Positions 53,086 through 64,000 of a DNA stretch of 64,000 bases are shown here, in pieces; within the stretch, counting starts at the first letter, position 1, and each line of letters opens with the position of its first letter. The notes below the pieces were generated by a model. The model searched no databases and was not told the origin of the DNA. It saw only the letters and a program-made list of their open reading frames with translations. The position numbers and the translations under genes are program-made. The DNA is from Hyparrhenia diplandra (Eukaryota; Streptophyta; Magnoliopsida; Poales; Poaceae): NCBI GenBank assembly GCA_015847255.1, contig JADLZK010007671.1, forward strand, positions 2,105,820-2,169,819, written 5' to 3'.

Positions 53086-55449
53086 TTGCCAATTGCTAAT
53101 TTTTGGACATAGATCATGCTTGCACATTTAAATTACTGTTGATGATATAGTAGATGTCTTCAGGGACCTAGGATGATATGGTCAGGTAGGGAAAAGTTGA
53201 TCCATACGCCTAGCTTTCAACCTCCACAGTACATTGCTATGGTCATGTTTTTTTCTTTGGCTACTATTGATAAACCACATTGGCCTCCACATCCCATCCA
53301 CTAAAATTGTGTTTATTTATGTATACAAAAGGGCAAATTTACAAAATCAGAAAACCTATTGCATTACAACCTGTTTTGTTCTTTTTTTGGAAGAAAATTA
53401 GTGCCACTGCTGCCTGATGTGGCATGTGTGTCTATGATAACACATTGCTCTGATCTATGTCTATGTAATATCATACCCAAGGACGGTGAATGGCCTGCAG
53501 ATTATATTCTTTGCACTTAACGAGAACTTCTGGCCTGCAGTGTTAGCAACTCACTATCAGTGCTTCGATTTTTGGAGATAACGGGGATACAAGACCTCGA
53601 GGGGAAGGAGGCGGGAATCCAGCAAGTGCTAGGAGGGAAGATGCTAGAATGTTTCGAAGATCCCGGGTACAGAGAGGGAAGACTTGAGGAGGGAAGGAAA
53701 GAACAGTAGATGGGAAGAGTTCTCTTTCTGATAATAATTGTCCGATCCGGTCCTCTTGCCATCCTGGCCCCTTTTGTACTAGCTTGGACTTTGCCTTTGC
53801 TTATACACGACAAGCGTGGTACTTGGCAGTCCCTCCCATATCTGACATTTCCCCCTTCTTAAAATTGGCACCCCAAGCCCGATGGAAAGTCAGAAGCACC
53901 TGGTTCCCAAGGAAACTACGGAAGCATTTCTAGATATATGTCGAGCTGAAGCAATCAAAAATTGAGGTGTGCTTCCATGTTTGGTAGTCAAAGGCTCATC
54001 CAGCAGCATCAATTCCAACCAAGTCCCTTGCCCTTGGTACATGACCTTACAGCTTGAAATTTGTGTTCCGTCACGCAAACAAGCAACACCGCCCCACTTC
54101 ACCACACTTCCCGTTGTACTTTCGCTCTTGAATCAGCGCCAGAGCCGTCCCTTCTCTCACTTTGATTGTAGGAAATGCAAACCACCCGGAATCACAAGTG
54201 CATCATACCTTGAAGCATCCACACCTTCAAATGATATTTGTCAGAGTAAAAAATCGTAGCTAGGCTTCTCACTGTAAGTCTGAGCACCTTCAAAAATCAT
54301 GAGAAGGGTTGTTGGGCAATTTTTGACTAAAAATACCACCAGGCCGAAGGCACTTGCCTGATCAAACACACAACAACAGGAGATACTTGCAAGGGATGAT
54401 CACTCACAAGCACCTCACACCGGCACCTGATTTGTTGGTGAACTTGGTACAGGCCATGGGGGCTTCCAAAGCCAACCGTAGTGATACATGAATCCCAAAA
54501 CCCCGTCAAACAGCAACACAAGCTCAAAAGCTGAGCATCGCAAGCCTTCAACCTTGGTGACACACTCAAACAACATCAAAGGCTTGTCAACTTGCAGATG
54601 GATGAACTGTAGAATGACTGCCTTACAAAACACTAGATTCCAAATTCTTCAAGAAAACAAGGATGGAGTGATCAGGTGGCCATTTCAGAGACCACACCAG
54701 CAGCTCGTCAGTTGCAAGACAAAATGCAGAAGTGTCAAACCAGTAGTCTGTACCCATATTTGAGAAGTGAAGGGTATTGCATCGCTGGAGGACAAGAGCC
54801 ATCAATACTGAAAAGTCATAGTAATGCTCATGCAACGAGTCCCAGTACTTTCATCATCATGGACAAATTGGATCTGGCCTTGACTCTCAAAGTACACGCA
54901 GCCCCAAAGTCAGAACAGATGTATAGCAATGCAAAATGATAGGCGAAAAGAATAAATTGGCCTCAATACGCTGCATCTCAGATTGTAACTGAAAACCAAC
55001 AAGCACAGGACATTCAGAATTAAGCACCAAAAAAATCCTTTAGCTGTCTTCCATCAGCAAGAAACACCAACAAATTTCACCCACCTTCCTTTGTGCCAGC
55101 TCGAGAATCATCCCAAGCAACAATATTCCACTGCAGACATCATCAGCATATAGGTGAAACTGCGGAAGTGCGGTAGCTGGCACACACCTGGTGTCATATA
55201 GAGGTTGAAGGGGCCATGGTGTTTTCAACAAACAACCTGACTCATGCAGCAGCATTCGCCCAAGGTGAAAGATGAACATGCAAGTGAACGTACATCAGCA
55301 CAGCCTACACCCAAACTTAGCTTGCACGTGTGGTAGTGGCCATAGTTGTTGTAGATTGACTGCCATGGACATACTACTCAGCAGCTCTAAGTCAAACGAA
55401 TGGTCAGAAGATGTGCGGCATGCAGTGACAATACCCGCCGAACACCTGG

Positions 55450-56985
55450 CGTGCACCCAGGCTGGCGTGCTTCGGGACAACCTCTTTAGCTGCCGCCCGG
55501 GGAGGTATGAACATAGCCAGCCAGCGTGGAAGGGCGTGGTGAGGGCAGCAGCCCCGGCCGAATATCAAATCCACAAGCGGTAGTATGCAGCGTCCGCCGC
55601 TCCCCCATGCCACGGGCCACCTCCTCGCGGCGCCAGCGGCATGCGGCGGAACGCACGCCCCGGCGCTGGCAGGCCATGAGTATGTCGCCCAGCCGGCGAG
55701 CTGGAGCTGCCCACCTGCGGCGCCCGGCGGCATCTGCGCCCGGCGCAGCACCAGGCTACTTGCGTGCTGCCCGCGTGGCCAAGCGCCACCAGTGCGGTTG
55801 CTGGCGTCAAGGTAGAAGCGGCGGACTCGGAACGTCGTCGAGAGTCGTGCGTAGCCACTCGGCGGGCGGCATGGAGCACCGCCTTGGCGGGGGCGAGGCG
55901 ATAGATCTTAGAAGGTGAGAAGTGCGGCTTGAGTCGAAGTCGTTGATAGCAGCGCTGTCACCGCGTCGCGTAGCTGATGGCCTGGCGGGTGGCCTGAGGA
56001 GGTGCGTAGCGCGCTAGCGAAACGGCGCTGAGGCGATGCCTACGAACTTCGCCGCCTCCATGCGGCCTGTGCGCGAAGTGGCCTCAGCGCCCGGAAAGCA
56101 CAGCATGATCGCTTGCGCGGCATCCTTGGCGGGGAAGGCGGGGAGGCGATATTTCGCGAGGAGGCGCGCCGGGAGAAAGAAGGCTGGCGGTCGTTGTTGT
56201 ATTACGTCGGTGGAGGAAGCGAGCGACATGAAGCGATGTAAGCGCCTTCGCGCGAGAGTCCGACTTCCCGAGAAAGGCAGCGCGCTCCGTAAACGAGGGC
56301 GGCGGCGGCGAAAGGCGGCCTCGCGGAACTCCGAGGGCGAGTCCGGAGCTGCAGCGGGCGCGAAAGTCGCCGGGCGCTGGCGTCGGACTTCGAACGGCGA
56401 GGGACCATGAGCCCAGCTGTCGCGCTCCAGCGTGACTTCTAGCTTCGCGCTGATCGTTAAACGAATCGAAGCGCAGCGTTGGAAACGCGCCCGAGGTGGG
56501 CCAGCCGGAGACAGCGTGGGAGGCTTGAAGTGGAGGAAACGCATGCCTTGATCCGCTGAACGGCGCGCGGCGAAGGAGCTTCGCCGCGCATCGGGCCTTG
56601 CGAAAGCGAGAGGACCATCTCGTCCAGCATCCCACCTCCTCCGGCTTCTGGCGCTCACGAATCGGGCTTGAGGTACTGCGTCGGGGAAAAGGGCTCACCG
56701 GGCTCGATCTCCTCGAACATGGCGGTGGGCCGAACTTCGGAAAACGCTGCCCGCGCCGGCGGGAGCGTCGCGGAGTACGGTGGTGAGTGGCGTCGAGCAG
56801 GAGGCGGGCTTGTAGGCGTCGTCGGAAGGCGGCGTGATGGCGGCCTTCAGCGGCGTCGGCGGTAGCGTCGTGAGTCGTGGAGAGTAGCGCTTGGCGTGTC
56901 GGCTTCGCTCAATGTCACAGCCGAAAGCGGAGGCATCCATCCTAAGCGAAGTGGATGTCAAGGCGCCTGCCGGATCTCGCCGAGA
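55450..56985 (-). pseudogene. GC-rich region of the non-autonomous LTR element, gag-like position
   Basis: It follows the primer-binding site on the - strand. An ATG at about 56938 begins MDASAFGCDIERSR. Downstream frames are Arg/Ala/Pro-rich (56658-56014, 214 aa) with a block of ordinary composition around 56480-56420 ('AFPTLRFDSFNDQ'). Several frames are open because of GC content. I see no gag core or zinc knuckle. Likely a decayed gag or unrelated captured DNA. Confidence 0.35.
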
Positions 56986-57050
56986 AGAGCTGGTCAGCGG
57001 GGAATGCTTCGGTAGGGGAATCCCGTAAGGCGCTAGGTTGCCGAAATGGC

Positions 57051-57068
57051 CCAGCTCACGAATACCAC
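57051..57068 (-). other. Primer-binding site of the LTR element at 53541
   Basis: On the - strand, two bases after the 5' LTR: TGGTATTCGTGAGCTGGG, similar to the initiator-Met type sites of many plant elements. Confidence 0.65.
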
Positions 57069-57895
57069 TTGTTAGCAACTCACTGCTCCAGTGCCTTTCG
57101 ATTTGGAGCCAACAGGATACAAGACCTCGGGGAAGGGAGGCGGAATCAGCAAGTGCTAGGAGGAAGATGCTAGAATGTTCTAAGAAGATCCCGTACAGAG
57201 AGGAGGAAGACTTGAGGAGGAAAAGAAGAACAGTAGATGGGGAAGGGGAGTTCTCTTTCTGATAATAATTGATCGATCCGGTCCCTCTTGCCATCGCCCC
57301 TTTGTGTACTGGCTTGGACTTGCCTTTTGCTTATACGACAGCGTGGCCCCACTTGGCAGTCCTCCATATCCTGGCTTATGCAGATTATGTTTTTGCATAA
57401 CCGAGAACTTCTGCTATTCATCCTCCCAAACATGGTAGTAGTAAATTTTTTAATATTTCCAGTCATGTGCACTATGTTGCAGGTTAAGCAAACAGCTACT
57501 GTTTAATGATTTGAAGCAAATTTGGAAACCATCCATGCTCATGCTATATTTACCTCTCCGATCTTCTATCTCCCTTCTCTGTCTACTGTGTGGAAGGATT
57601 GGGAATTGGGATGGGTTATGGCTAATATTTAGTTCCTTGACATGAGAAGATTTTTCATTGATTTCGGCACTCTCAGTTCTATTTTCTATTCGAATTGGGA
57701 TTGATGTGATTTCAATTTAATTGACATTGCTGCAGTTTTCATGCAGTGCCCAACAAACTAAGTAGGCTCATTGGGTGCAGATAAATATTATCAAGATAGT
57801 GTTTTTTAGTGTTACATTTAAAGCTGCATATGTGGTGAAAATCCCATTTCTTCCTTGCTTTCTATCTAATGCTATACTGCATGTGAGTGGGACCT

Positions 57896-59600
57896 TTGGG
57901 CACACCACACATCTTGCATTACATGCATAATTACAAACTTTGCATCCGGTCAGTCAAATTCACAACAATGCATCGGATCCATGGCTTCACAACCTAGTAC
58001 GCGGTCTGATTCCGATGCCGCGAGACTTGCCAAGAGGGGTGCTTCAACTCTACTTTGCTTGGGTCAGTTGAGATGATTGAGGTGACTGTAAACCATTTGT
58101 TATCGAAAGCATTTACTTCTCTATGACATAAGTATAGCATTGGAAGAAGAGCAAAATCGATTGTAATACTTTTAACTCAATAACACAAGTCAATACGTGA
58201 TGCAACTCATTTGAATTTGACATCAACAATAGGGAGCTTCCAAATTGACAGATCATTATTGTAGATCAATGATCTGGTTTCAAAGTCACAAATATCTTGT
58301 CCTAGAAATTAATAACTTTTATGTGAAACAAGTATAATTACAATGGTGGACACATGTTATATGCTTGCTAACTAGGATTACTTTTTGGGTTCAGTTTCAT
58401 CTTAATGGAACATGGGGAAAATAATGAAGGCGTACACCATTTGGAGACTTGACAAACAAGATCAATGGAGGTAATTAATTGCTTGTCCATTTGGACTTTC
58501 AATTGTATTATTATTTATAGTCAACAATTAAATATCTATCCATGTTTTTCAAAAAGGTGTCCAACGGCATCATCCATTTAACATGTTGATGAAGCGTCCC
58601 AAAGCGTAAAAGGGAAAGAGAAAAACACGGGCGAAGCAATGACTCAAGAAGAAAGGGATGAAAGAAATAAAAAGCGAGGAGAAAAAATATCATGCCAGGA
58701 AAGCGGCGAAAGCCGGTAGAGGTGAGGGAGAGGGTCCATGGAAACAAATTGTTATTTCTTTTCATAGATGCGATAATTTGTTCCCCATATAGAATATTAT
58801 AATTAAGTATTATCTATAAATAGATTATTGCGTTGATTAGAACAACAATGAAAACACGGATGCTGTGAATCTAAAAGTGAAAAGGGAACTAAAAAGTGAA
58901 AAGGGAAAAGGCAAGATTGGCGTCAATGAGTCAGGAAGAAAGAAATGAAAAAAAAGCAAGCACGTCGTGAACAATATCTCATCTAAAAAGGAGGTACACT
59001 TAATTTTTCCTTTCATGAAAAAAAAATAGAAAATAGGAATGTACATATTGGTATATACGGTAGGCTAATCTTTTTTTTTGATTTAGATCAAATTATATTT
59101 TGAGTAGCATCGAATGATACCACCATCTCTTCTAACAATCGTTGGTCTCTTACAATTTTTGTATAATTATATTTGCCCAGCAGTTGCACTTCAATCAAAA
59201 AGGAAAACGGGTAGCGATGAAGATGGTGGCTACATGAAACAACTCATAGAACCTATGAGAGTCGATAAAGACAATACAAAAGTACGATTTTGTTTTTAGA
59301 TAGAGGAAACTAATTATTTTTATTTTGTTTGTATGGCCAGCGAAGCCAAAGTTATTTTCATGGGGTTATATATTCTTTTATTTTTGTTTGTATTAGCCGA
59401 GCCAAAGTTAATTTCAAGTTGAAATATATGTTTTTGTGATTCAACACCTTCTGTATTTTATTTGAGATCTGCTCTTTTCTTTGCTATAAAATAGGTGCGT
59501 TGTAAATGCATCTAGTTCTATCGATGATATCACGCGTGTCCAAAGGAGCGTAAGCGTGAGAGCTAGATAGAGCACGAAGGGCCTAATGTCTACCCAGACA
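57896..59600. other. AT-rich stretch with an internal diverged duplication; no recognised gene
   Basis: 58600-58690 and 58885-58985 are diverged copies ('aaagggaaa', 'aatga(g/c)tca(a/g)gaagaaag', 'gatgaaa', 'aagc(g/a)'). The stretch may be the 5' region of the Helitron that follows. I cannot place its 5' TC terminus. Confidence 0.4.
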
Positions 59601-59610
59601 AGGGAACAAA

Positions 59611-62600
59611 ATGAATAAGAGGCAGCGTGAGTTGCGGCGGCATGCAAAACAACAATGTTGCAAGAATGATAGAAATGACTAAGAAAGAGAGAAGTTGAAA
59701 CGAAAGGAGATCAACTAAAAATTACAAGGCGTCCGTGAGAAAAACACCGAGCCAACACCTTGCATCCGGACTCGATGCACTATGGAGAGCCCCTCACTAC
59801 AACCCTAAACCTATTTTCCCTTCTCCACCTCAAACGCTAAAGCGCTTTCACTTGATATGGAGATACGAATTTGGTGGAACACCCTGTCTACATCATGTAC
59901 GGCTATAGTTGAAGATCCAGAGATTGATACGAATTTGATGCGCACATACCATACATAGGCATCGGTAGTGACCCGAGAGAGAAATGCCCTTATATCCCGT
60001 CGCAACAAGGCTCTTTTGAATCAAAATGTTGGAAGAATGACTGTGAGGTTGTGCAAATGGAAATAGTTGTGATGTGAACGACGATATACAATGCGAGTGT
60101 GGTTCATAACGCGGTATATATTGTTTATACATCGTCATTTCAAATTCACTCTTTATTCCAAAAACTCATACCATTTTGGTTCTTGCGGGATGGTGTCACA
60201 CAAGAATCGGAGTTCCACCGCCTAATAATTTCACATGCGCTCAAAACACAGACGTACGTGAGTTGATGGTACCTCTCCGATGCCTCCACTCTAATAATTT
60301 GCAAAAGAGCACGCGCAGAACCGGCTCGATGTAATTGATGAGCCCTACCTCTCAATGCCTCCAAATGGTGCACAACTTTGATATGCGGGCACGATAGTCG
60401 AGATGAGTATTTTTCTTTATAAAGTACGATTTTGCTTACCTTATATGCCATTATTATGTAGAGTAAGTCATGCATATATATGTGCTTACGTGCCGCAGTA
60501 GATACTATAGCGCACGGATGTCATATTTGAGGAAGACGTGAAGAGGAGGGAGGCATACTTTTCGCAGGGACAAAAGGTACCCACGTTTTAATAAAAAGAA
60601 AACGAGTTTTTACGAATTGTAAAACACGTGTAAAACATCAATATTTTTCGCAGGAATGACGACGATGATGGAGGCGAGCTATGCGAGCTGAGGATGTCGG
60701 GATAATAGTGAAGCGATGTCCACGGATCCATACTCGGGGTTTTATGCTAATCTCGCATCGAGTCGCACATGCTAAAAGCTGCGGTGCGGCGCCTTAAGCA
60801 GCACCTTTGCAAAGAGGATCGAGGGTGAACCACACGGTTTTACGGCTGGAGTGGACAAATTAGTCTTGAAACTCCCATATACCACCACGAGCCTCGGGAG
60901 GAGATTGTGGTCAAGCTCGGATCTGCGATGCTAGGCACTTCTGCAGGCAAACGTCGGATATTTTAATGGCCACTTCTCACTTTCTGCAGATGCACACCTA
61001 GATGCGTTTACCACAAAAGCATGAGAACTAGTGGTACTCTACCGCCTCGTGCTCATGGACGAGATAAACCATAACATCACCGTCTTTTGGTAAAAGAGGA
61101 TGGTGTTGAAAAGAGGCACCTTGAGCTTTTATTTTTACGACGTGACGATCCGTCCCTGAGCATCCGGATGAGCAAGTGTTGTAAGCGCTCTTGGCGAAAA
61201 AGACAAAAAGAAGTTATTGAGAAATTGGTTGGCATTCTTAGTAGAATCCCTACTCTTAGCAACTACGGCGTATGGGACACGTTGAGAACATCGAGGATTA
61301 TCGTGATCGAGTTCAACTTTTGACCCGTGCTTGACGAGAGAACATATAACGGCGTCTATCGCAAAAGAGGTGGCCGCCGTGCGGGTTGAGGGAGTGGCGT
61401 CAGGCCAGTCCACGGCATATAGCGTGGTCGCGCAAACGGGAAGGACCGGTCCATACATGGCATGACGCTCATATATGGCGTGCTATGACCGGCTTTCATA
61501 CCGCAGCCCCAAAGGGTGAGCTCGGGGTGGCATAATTGCATTCAGATGTTACTATGGAAGAAGTTGAGAGAGGCCTCGAGAGATTCATAAAGCGTCTTTG
61601 AGAAAGATATGAGTACGTGATGGCGATGCAGCATGGAGGCTACCTTGAATCCTTTTCATTAATTCAATATAAACTTAGTTTATGTTGTATCATAATACCA
61701 GTCCGACCATTGTGTCGCCGCGTAAACCTCTTGGAAATGTATGTATCCGTCCCCGTGACTACTCTCGCTACAAGTTCCGTCTGGCCAAATATGATTTAAT
61801 CCAATACTCTGCATGGCGGCCGACTTTTCCAAATGTTTCGTCTTGTCGACCACGTACATCAAGATTGAAACTCGCGTTTGGACTACATACGGAACAATCG
61901 AGGACTCTTTAAAGTGACCTATATCAAGGCACGAGATTGGACGGCATGCATGCGGGTGAAGCTGCTGAAGATGTTGGAAGGCCTCTTGTGTTGTCTTCTT
62001 CATTCATAGGAGGACCCGCGTGATATGAGGCTACGGTACATGGATGCAATGGCTCGTGCAGCATGGTAAACGATATCTTCGCTACAATGACGCAACCCTA
62101 AGCGGGGCGAGATCAGAAAGAACTTTTTATCGAGGCCGACACCGCGAGCGAGATCTCGTCACCACGAGTCTCTTTAGAGCAAAAGTTAGATGCAGATGAA
62201 GAAAAAATGTTGATGGAGAAAAGACATCCTGGGGAAAGTGAAGGCCTACGTATATGTGGTGGAGTTCGCGAAGAGGTTTTGCCGCATGCACACCGGTTAC
62301 TAATAATGGAGACGGAAGTACAAGCTCACATGTCGAGCAATATGACATGATTATCAGTCTTGAGCTACCAAACAAGAAAAATACCACTGAGCTCTACAAG
62401 ATGGTAACAAAGCATATGATGCATGGTCCACTGTGGGAAGCTTAATCCATTTTGTCCGTGCACGGTGGTTAAAAAGCGGCTAATGCAGAACCATTACCCT
62501 AAAAGCATTCTCGTGAGTCAACATCACAAGGAAAGGATTCATACCCCGTCTATCGGCGCAATGATGGGTGCGGAGTGACGAGGCCATTTGTTGGACAACC

Positions 62601-64000
62601 GGTGTGCGTGCTTACAACCTGTCTGCTGCGTACCCTTCAAGCGCCATATAAATGTTGAAGCATGTGGGAGCATCAAATCGATAAAGTACATCTTCAAGTA
62701 CACATATACAAACGACATAGCGGGCACGTGGTGGTGATGAGGGAGGCCGACAAAGCCGAGTAAGAAGGGCGTATGCTGATGAGATCAAGAAATATAGAGA
62801 GGCCGTTGGGTGGCGCCTCGAGCTATAGGCGGATATATGGCTTTGACTTGAGCAAGAACTATCCCACCCGATGCGATGCTTCACGGCTTCATCTGCGGGC
62901 ATGCACATGAATTGTCATTCCATAAAAGGACAAGGTAGATTGTTAATAAGCGGTATGAAGATTCAATGTTGGCTAACGTATTTTGATTATAACAGGCGGC
63001 ATAGAGGCATCCGTGGAATCTTGTATGAGGACTTCCGGGAGCATTTCACTTGGCACTCTAATGGCAAAATTACGTGACCTAGAAAGAACTTCTGTTTTCC
63101 AAGTTGGTAGAATTCGTATGCGGGGCTCCTTCCATGAGAGAGGAGAAACGCTACTTTTACCGCCGTGTCCTCTAAATAATGTTCTTGCGGTGCTACCTCA
63201 TACGAACACCTTAGGACCGTCGATGGAAAGGCGCTACCTTCATTCGTGAAAGGCTGCGCAAAGGAGGGTCTGTCCCGAAGAGGACAATACCTTTGGATGA
63301 GTGTCTGGCGAAGCTACTTTATTCAAGATGCCTTCCTCTCACGAAGGTTATTTGCAACAATAATAGTATTACAGCGAGCCCTTGATGTATTGTTTGGTTT
63401 GTGGGAAAAGCACTACGATGCAATATGAGGACTACAAGCGTAATAATCCATGTCAGCCAGTGCGGTAAATGGTTTTGATAGATATTAGAAACATGAATTA
63501 AGCATGCGATGAAGCGATTTGATAAATTGCCTCTTCAAAAGGTGATCACACATATGGCGATTGCGGCCGGTATTCCTCGAGAGATACTTGAGGGAGGTAA
63601 GTCGAGCTGGACCCCAAAGATGAGTTATTGTGCGACTCCTCTCAACATGGCGAGATGCACTTCTGATGAGACTTAGCAGCGGCCACGGTAAAAGGCGGGA
63701 TGTTCTTTGTGGATGGACTGGCGGTGGGAAGAACCTTCTTGTATAGGGTACTTGCCGAGGAAAGATTATGCATTAGCTCTGACCACATATCTATGAGTCG
63801 CGGCATCCATATTGCGGTGGGAGGGCGAGCCATTCGCTGGGCACGTGTTACCTCTCAATGCTAAAGATAGCGTGGATGCAAATTCACAAAAGCAGGATGA
63901 GTAATGCGGCGCTATGCACACGACAAGCGGCTCTAGCGTAATATGGGACGAGGCACCCGCTGACAGAGGAGGCAAAACGCGGAAGCACTAGGACAAGAGC
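59611..64000 (+). pseudogene. Helitron Rep-helicase, frameshifted, running off the window
   Basis: A probable start at 59611 is ATG with 'MNKRQRELRRHAK'. Then: 'SSFIGGPRDMRLRYMDAMAL' and 'QHGKRY' (61990-62070); 'WGKVKAYVYVVE' (62229-62265); the HUH replication-initiator motif 'LPHAHRLLIMETE' (62277-62316, His-x-His present); 'EQYDMIISLELPNKKNT' (62336-62390); 'LYKMVTKHMMHGP' (62393-62431); 'VMREADKAE' (about 62735-62761); 'RIYGFDLSKNY' (about 62830-62865). Helicase start: 'MFFVDG' then a damaged Walker A (63700-63740, GPGGTGKT-type expected) and 'TEEAKR' at the end. This protein nicks and unwinds DNA for rolling-circle transposition. The 3' hairpin end and CTRR are outside the window. Confidence 0.85.

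Larger units (their letters stand above)
53541..57378 (-). mobile_element. Non-autonomous LTR retrotransposon, about 3.8 kb, probable target duplication TGCAG
   Basis: LTRs 53541-53847 and 57070-57378 begin TGTTAGCAACTCAC. A pyrimidine tract 'TTTCCCCCTTCTT' next to the left LTR (complement of a polypurine tract) and a primer-binding site next to the right LTR place the element on the - strand. TGCAG occurs at 53536-53540 and 57379-57383. The right LTR's outer end is altered. Inside, the 5' half (57000-55450) is GC-rich with a possible gag leader, and the 3' half is AT-moderate and non-coding. No pol motif is visible. Confidence 0.8.
53405..57895 (+). repeat. Duplicated segment, copy 2, split by an LTR element
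   Basis: 53405-53540 equals 51770-51905 and 57379-57895 continues it. The left flank repeats about 46 bp ('cctgcagattat..' to '..gaacttctgg'), implying a small tandem duplication before the LTR element arrived. Confidence 0.85.

Noticed and set aside
56014..56698. 214- and 204-codon overlapping - strand frames
   Set aside because: Both are Arg/Ala/Pro-rich in the same GC-rich DNA. At most one could be real, and neither has a gag motif.

Overview
The window is a transposon-rich stretch of nuclear DNA from a flowering plant, most probably a grass. The evidence is nested Ty3/gypsy and Ty1/copia LTR retrotransposons, CACTA elements with CACTACAG-type ends and CACTCGGCAAA subterminal repeats, LINE remnants, a Helitron, and short GT..AG introns. 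No intact conventional host gene was found. Nearly every long open frame is a transposon fragment or a chance frame in GC-rich DNA.

Layout. From about 0.1 to 39.75 kb the background is a decayed array of recurring non-coding modules (called A to H here), all on the + strand. One module (B) carries a TATA-like box at a constant place. Transposons have landed in this array: a 1.2-kb CACTA element (1717-2916), a 505-bp GC-rich insert (4231-4735), LINE pieces (562-846, 6537-7190), a 1066-bp retroposon (7291-8356), a Tat-lineage Ty3/gypsy element (11363-23287, coding on the - strand), a non-autonomous LTR element (24458-29610) with a solo LTR nested in it, two short non-LTR insertions near 30 kb, and a degenerate Ty1/copia element (34246-39412). 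From 39.96 to 52.4 kb there is a GC-rich, exon-like block with intron-like boundaries. It is split by a 9.8-kb autonomous-type CACTA element (40474-50321). From 51.8 to 57.9 kb a non-coding segment is duplicated, and its second copy is interrupted by another LTR element (53541-57378). From about 59.6 kb to the end lies the 5' two-thirds of a Helitron Rep-helicase on the + strand.

The most notable single locus is inside the gypsy element. On the strand opposite gag-pol, downstream of pol, there is an apparently complete antisense gene with its own TATA box (11986), a start codon (12228) and at least four short GT..AG introns. Next to it is a 78-bp minisatellite of about 9-10 copies.

A caution applies throughout. 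Paired LTRs here differ more by 1-3 base indels than by substitutions. Many of the frameshifts that break the transposon genes could therefore be long-read consensus errors and not real decay.
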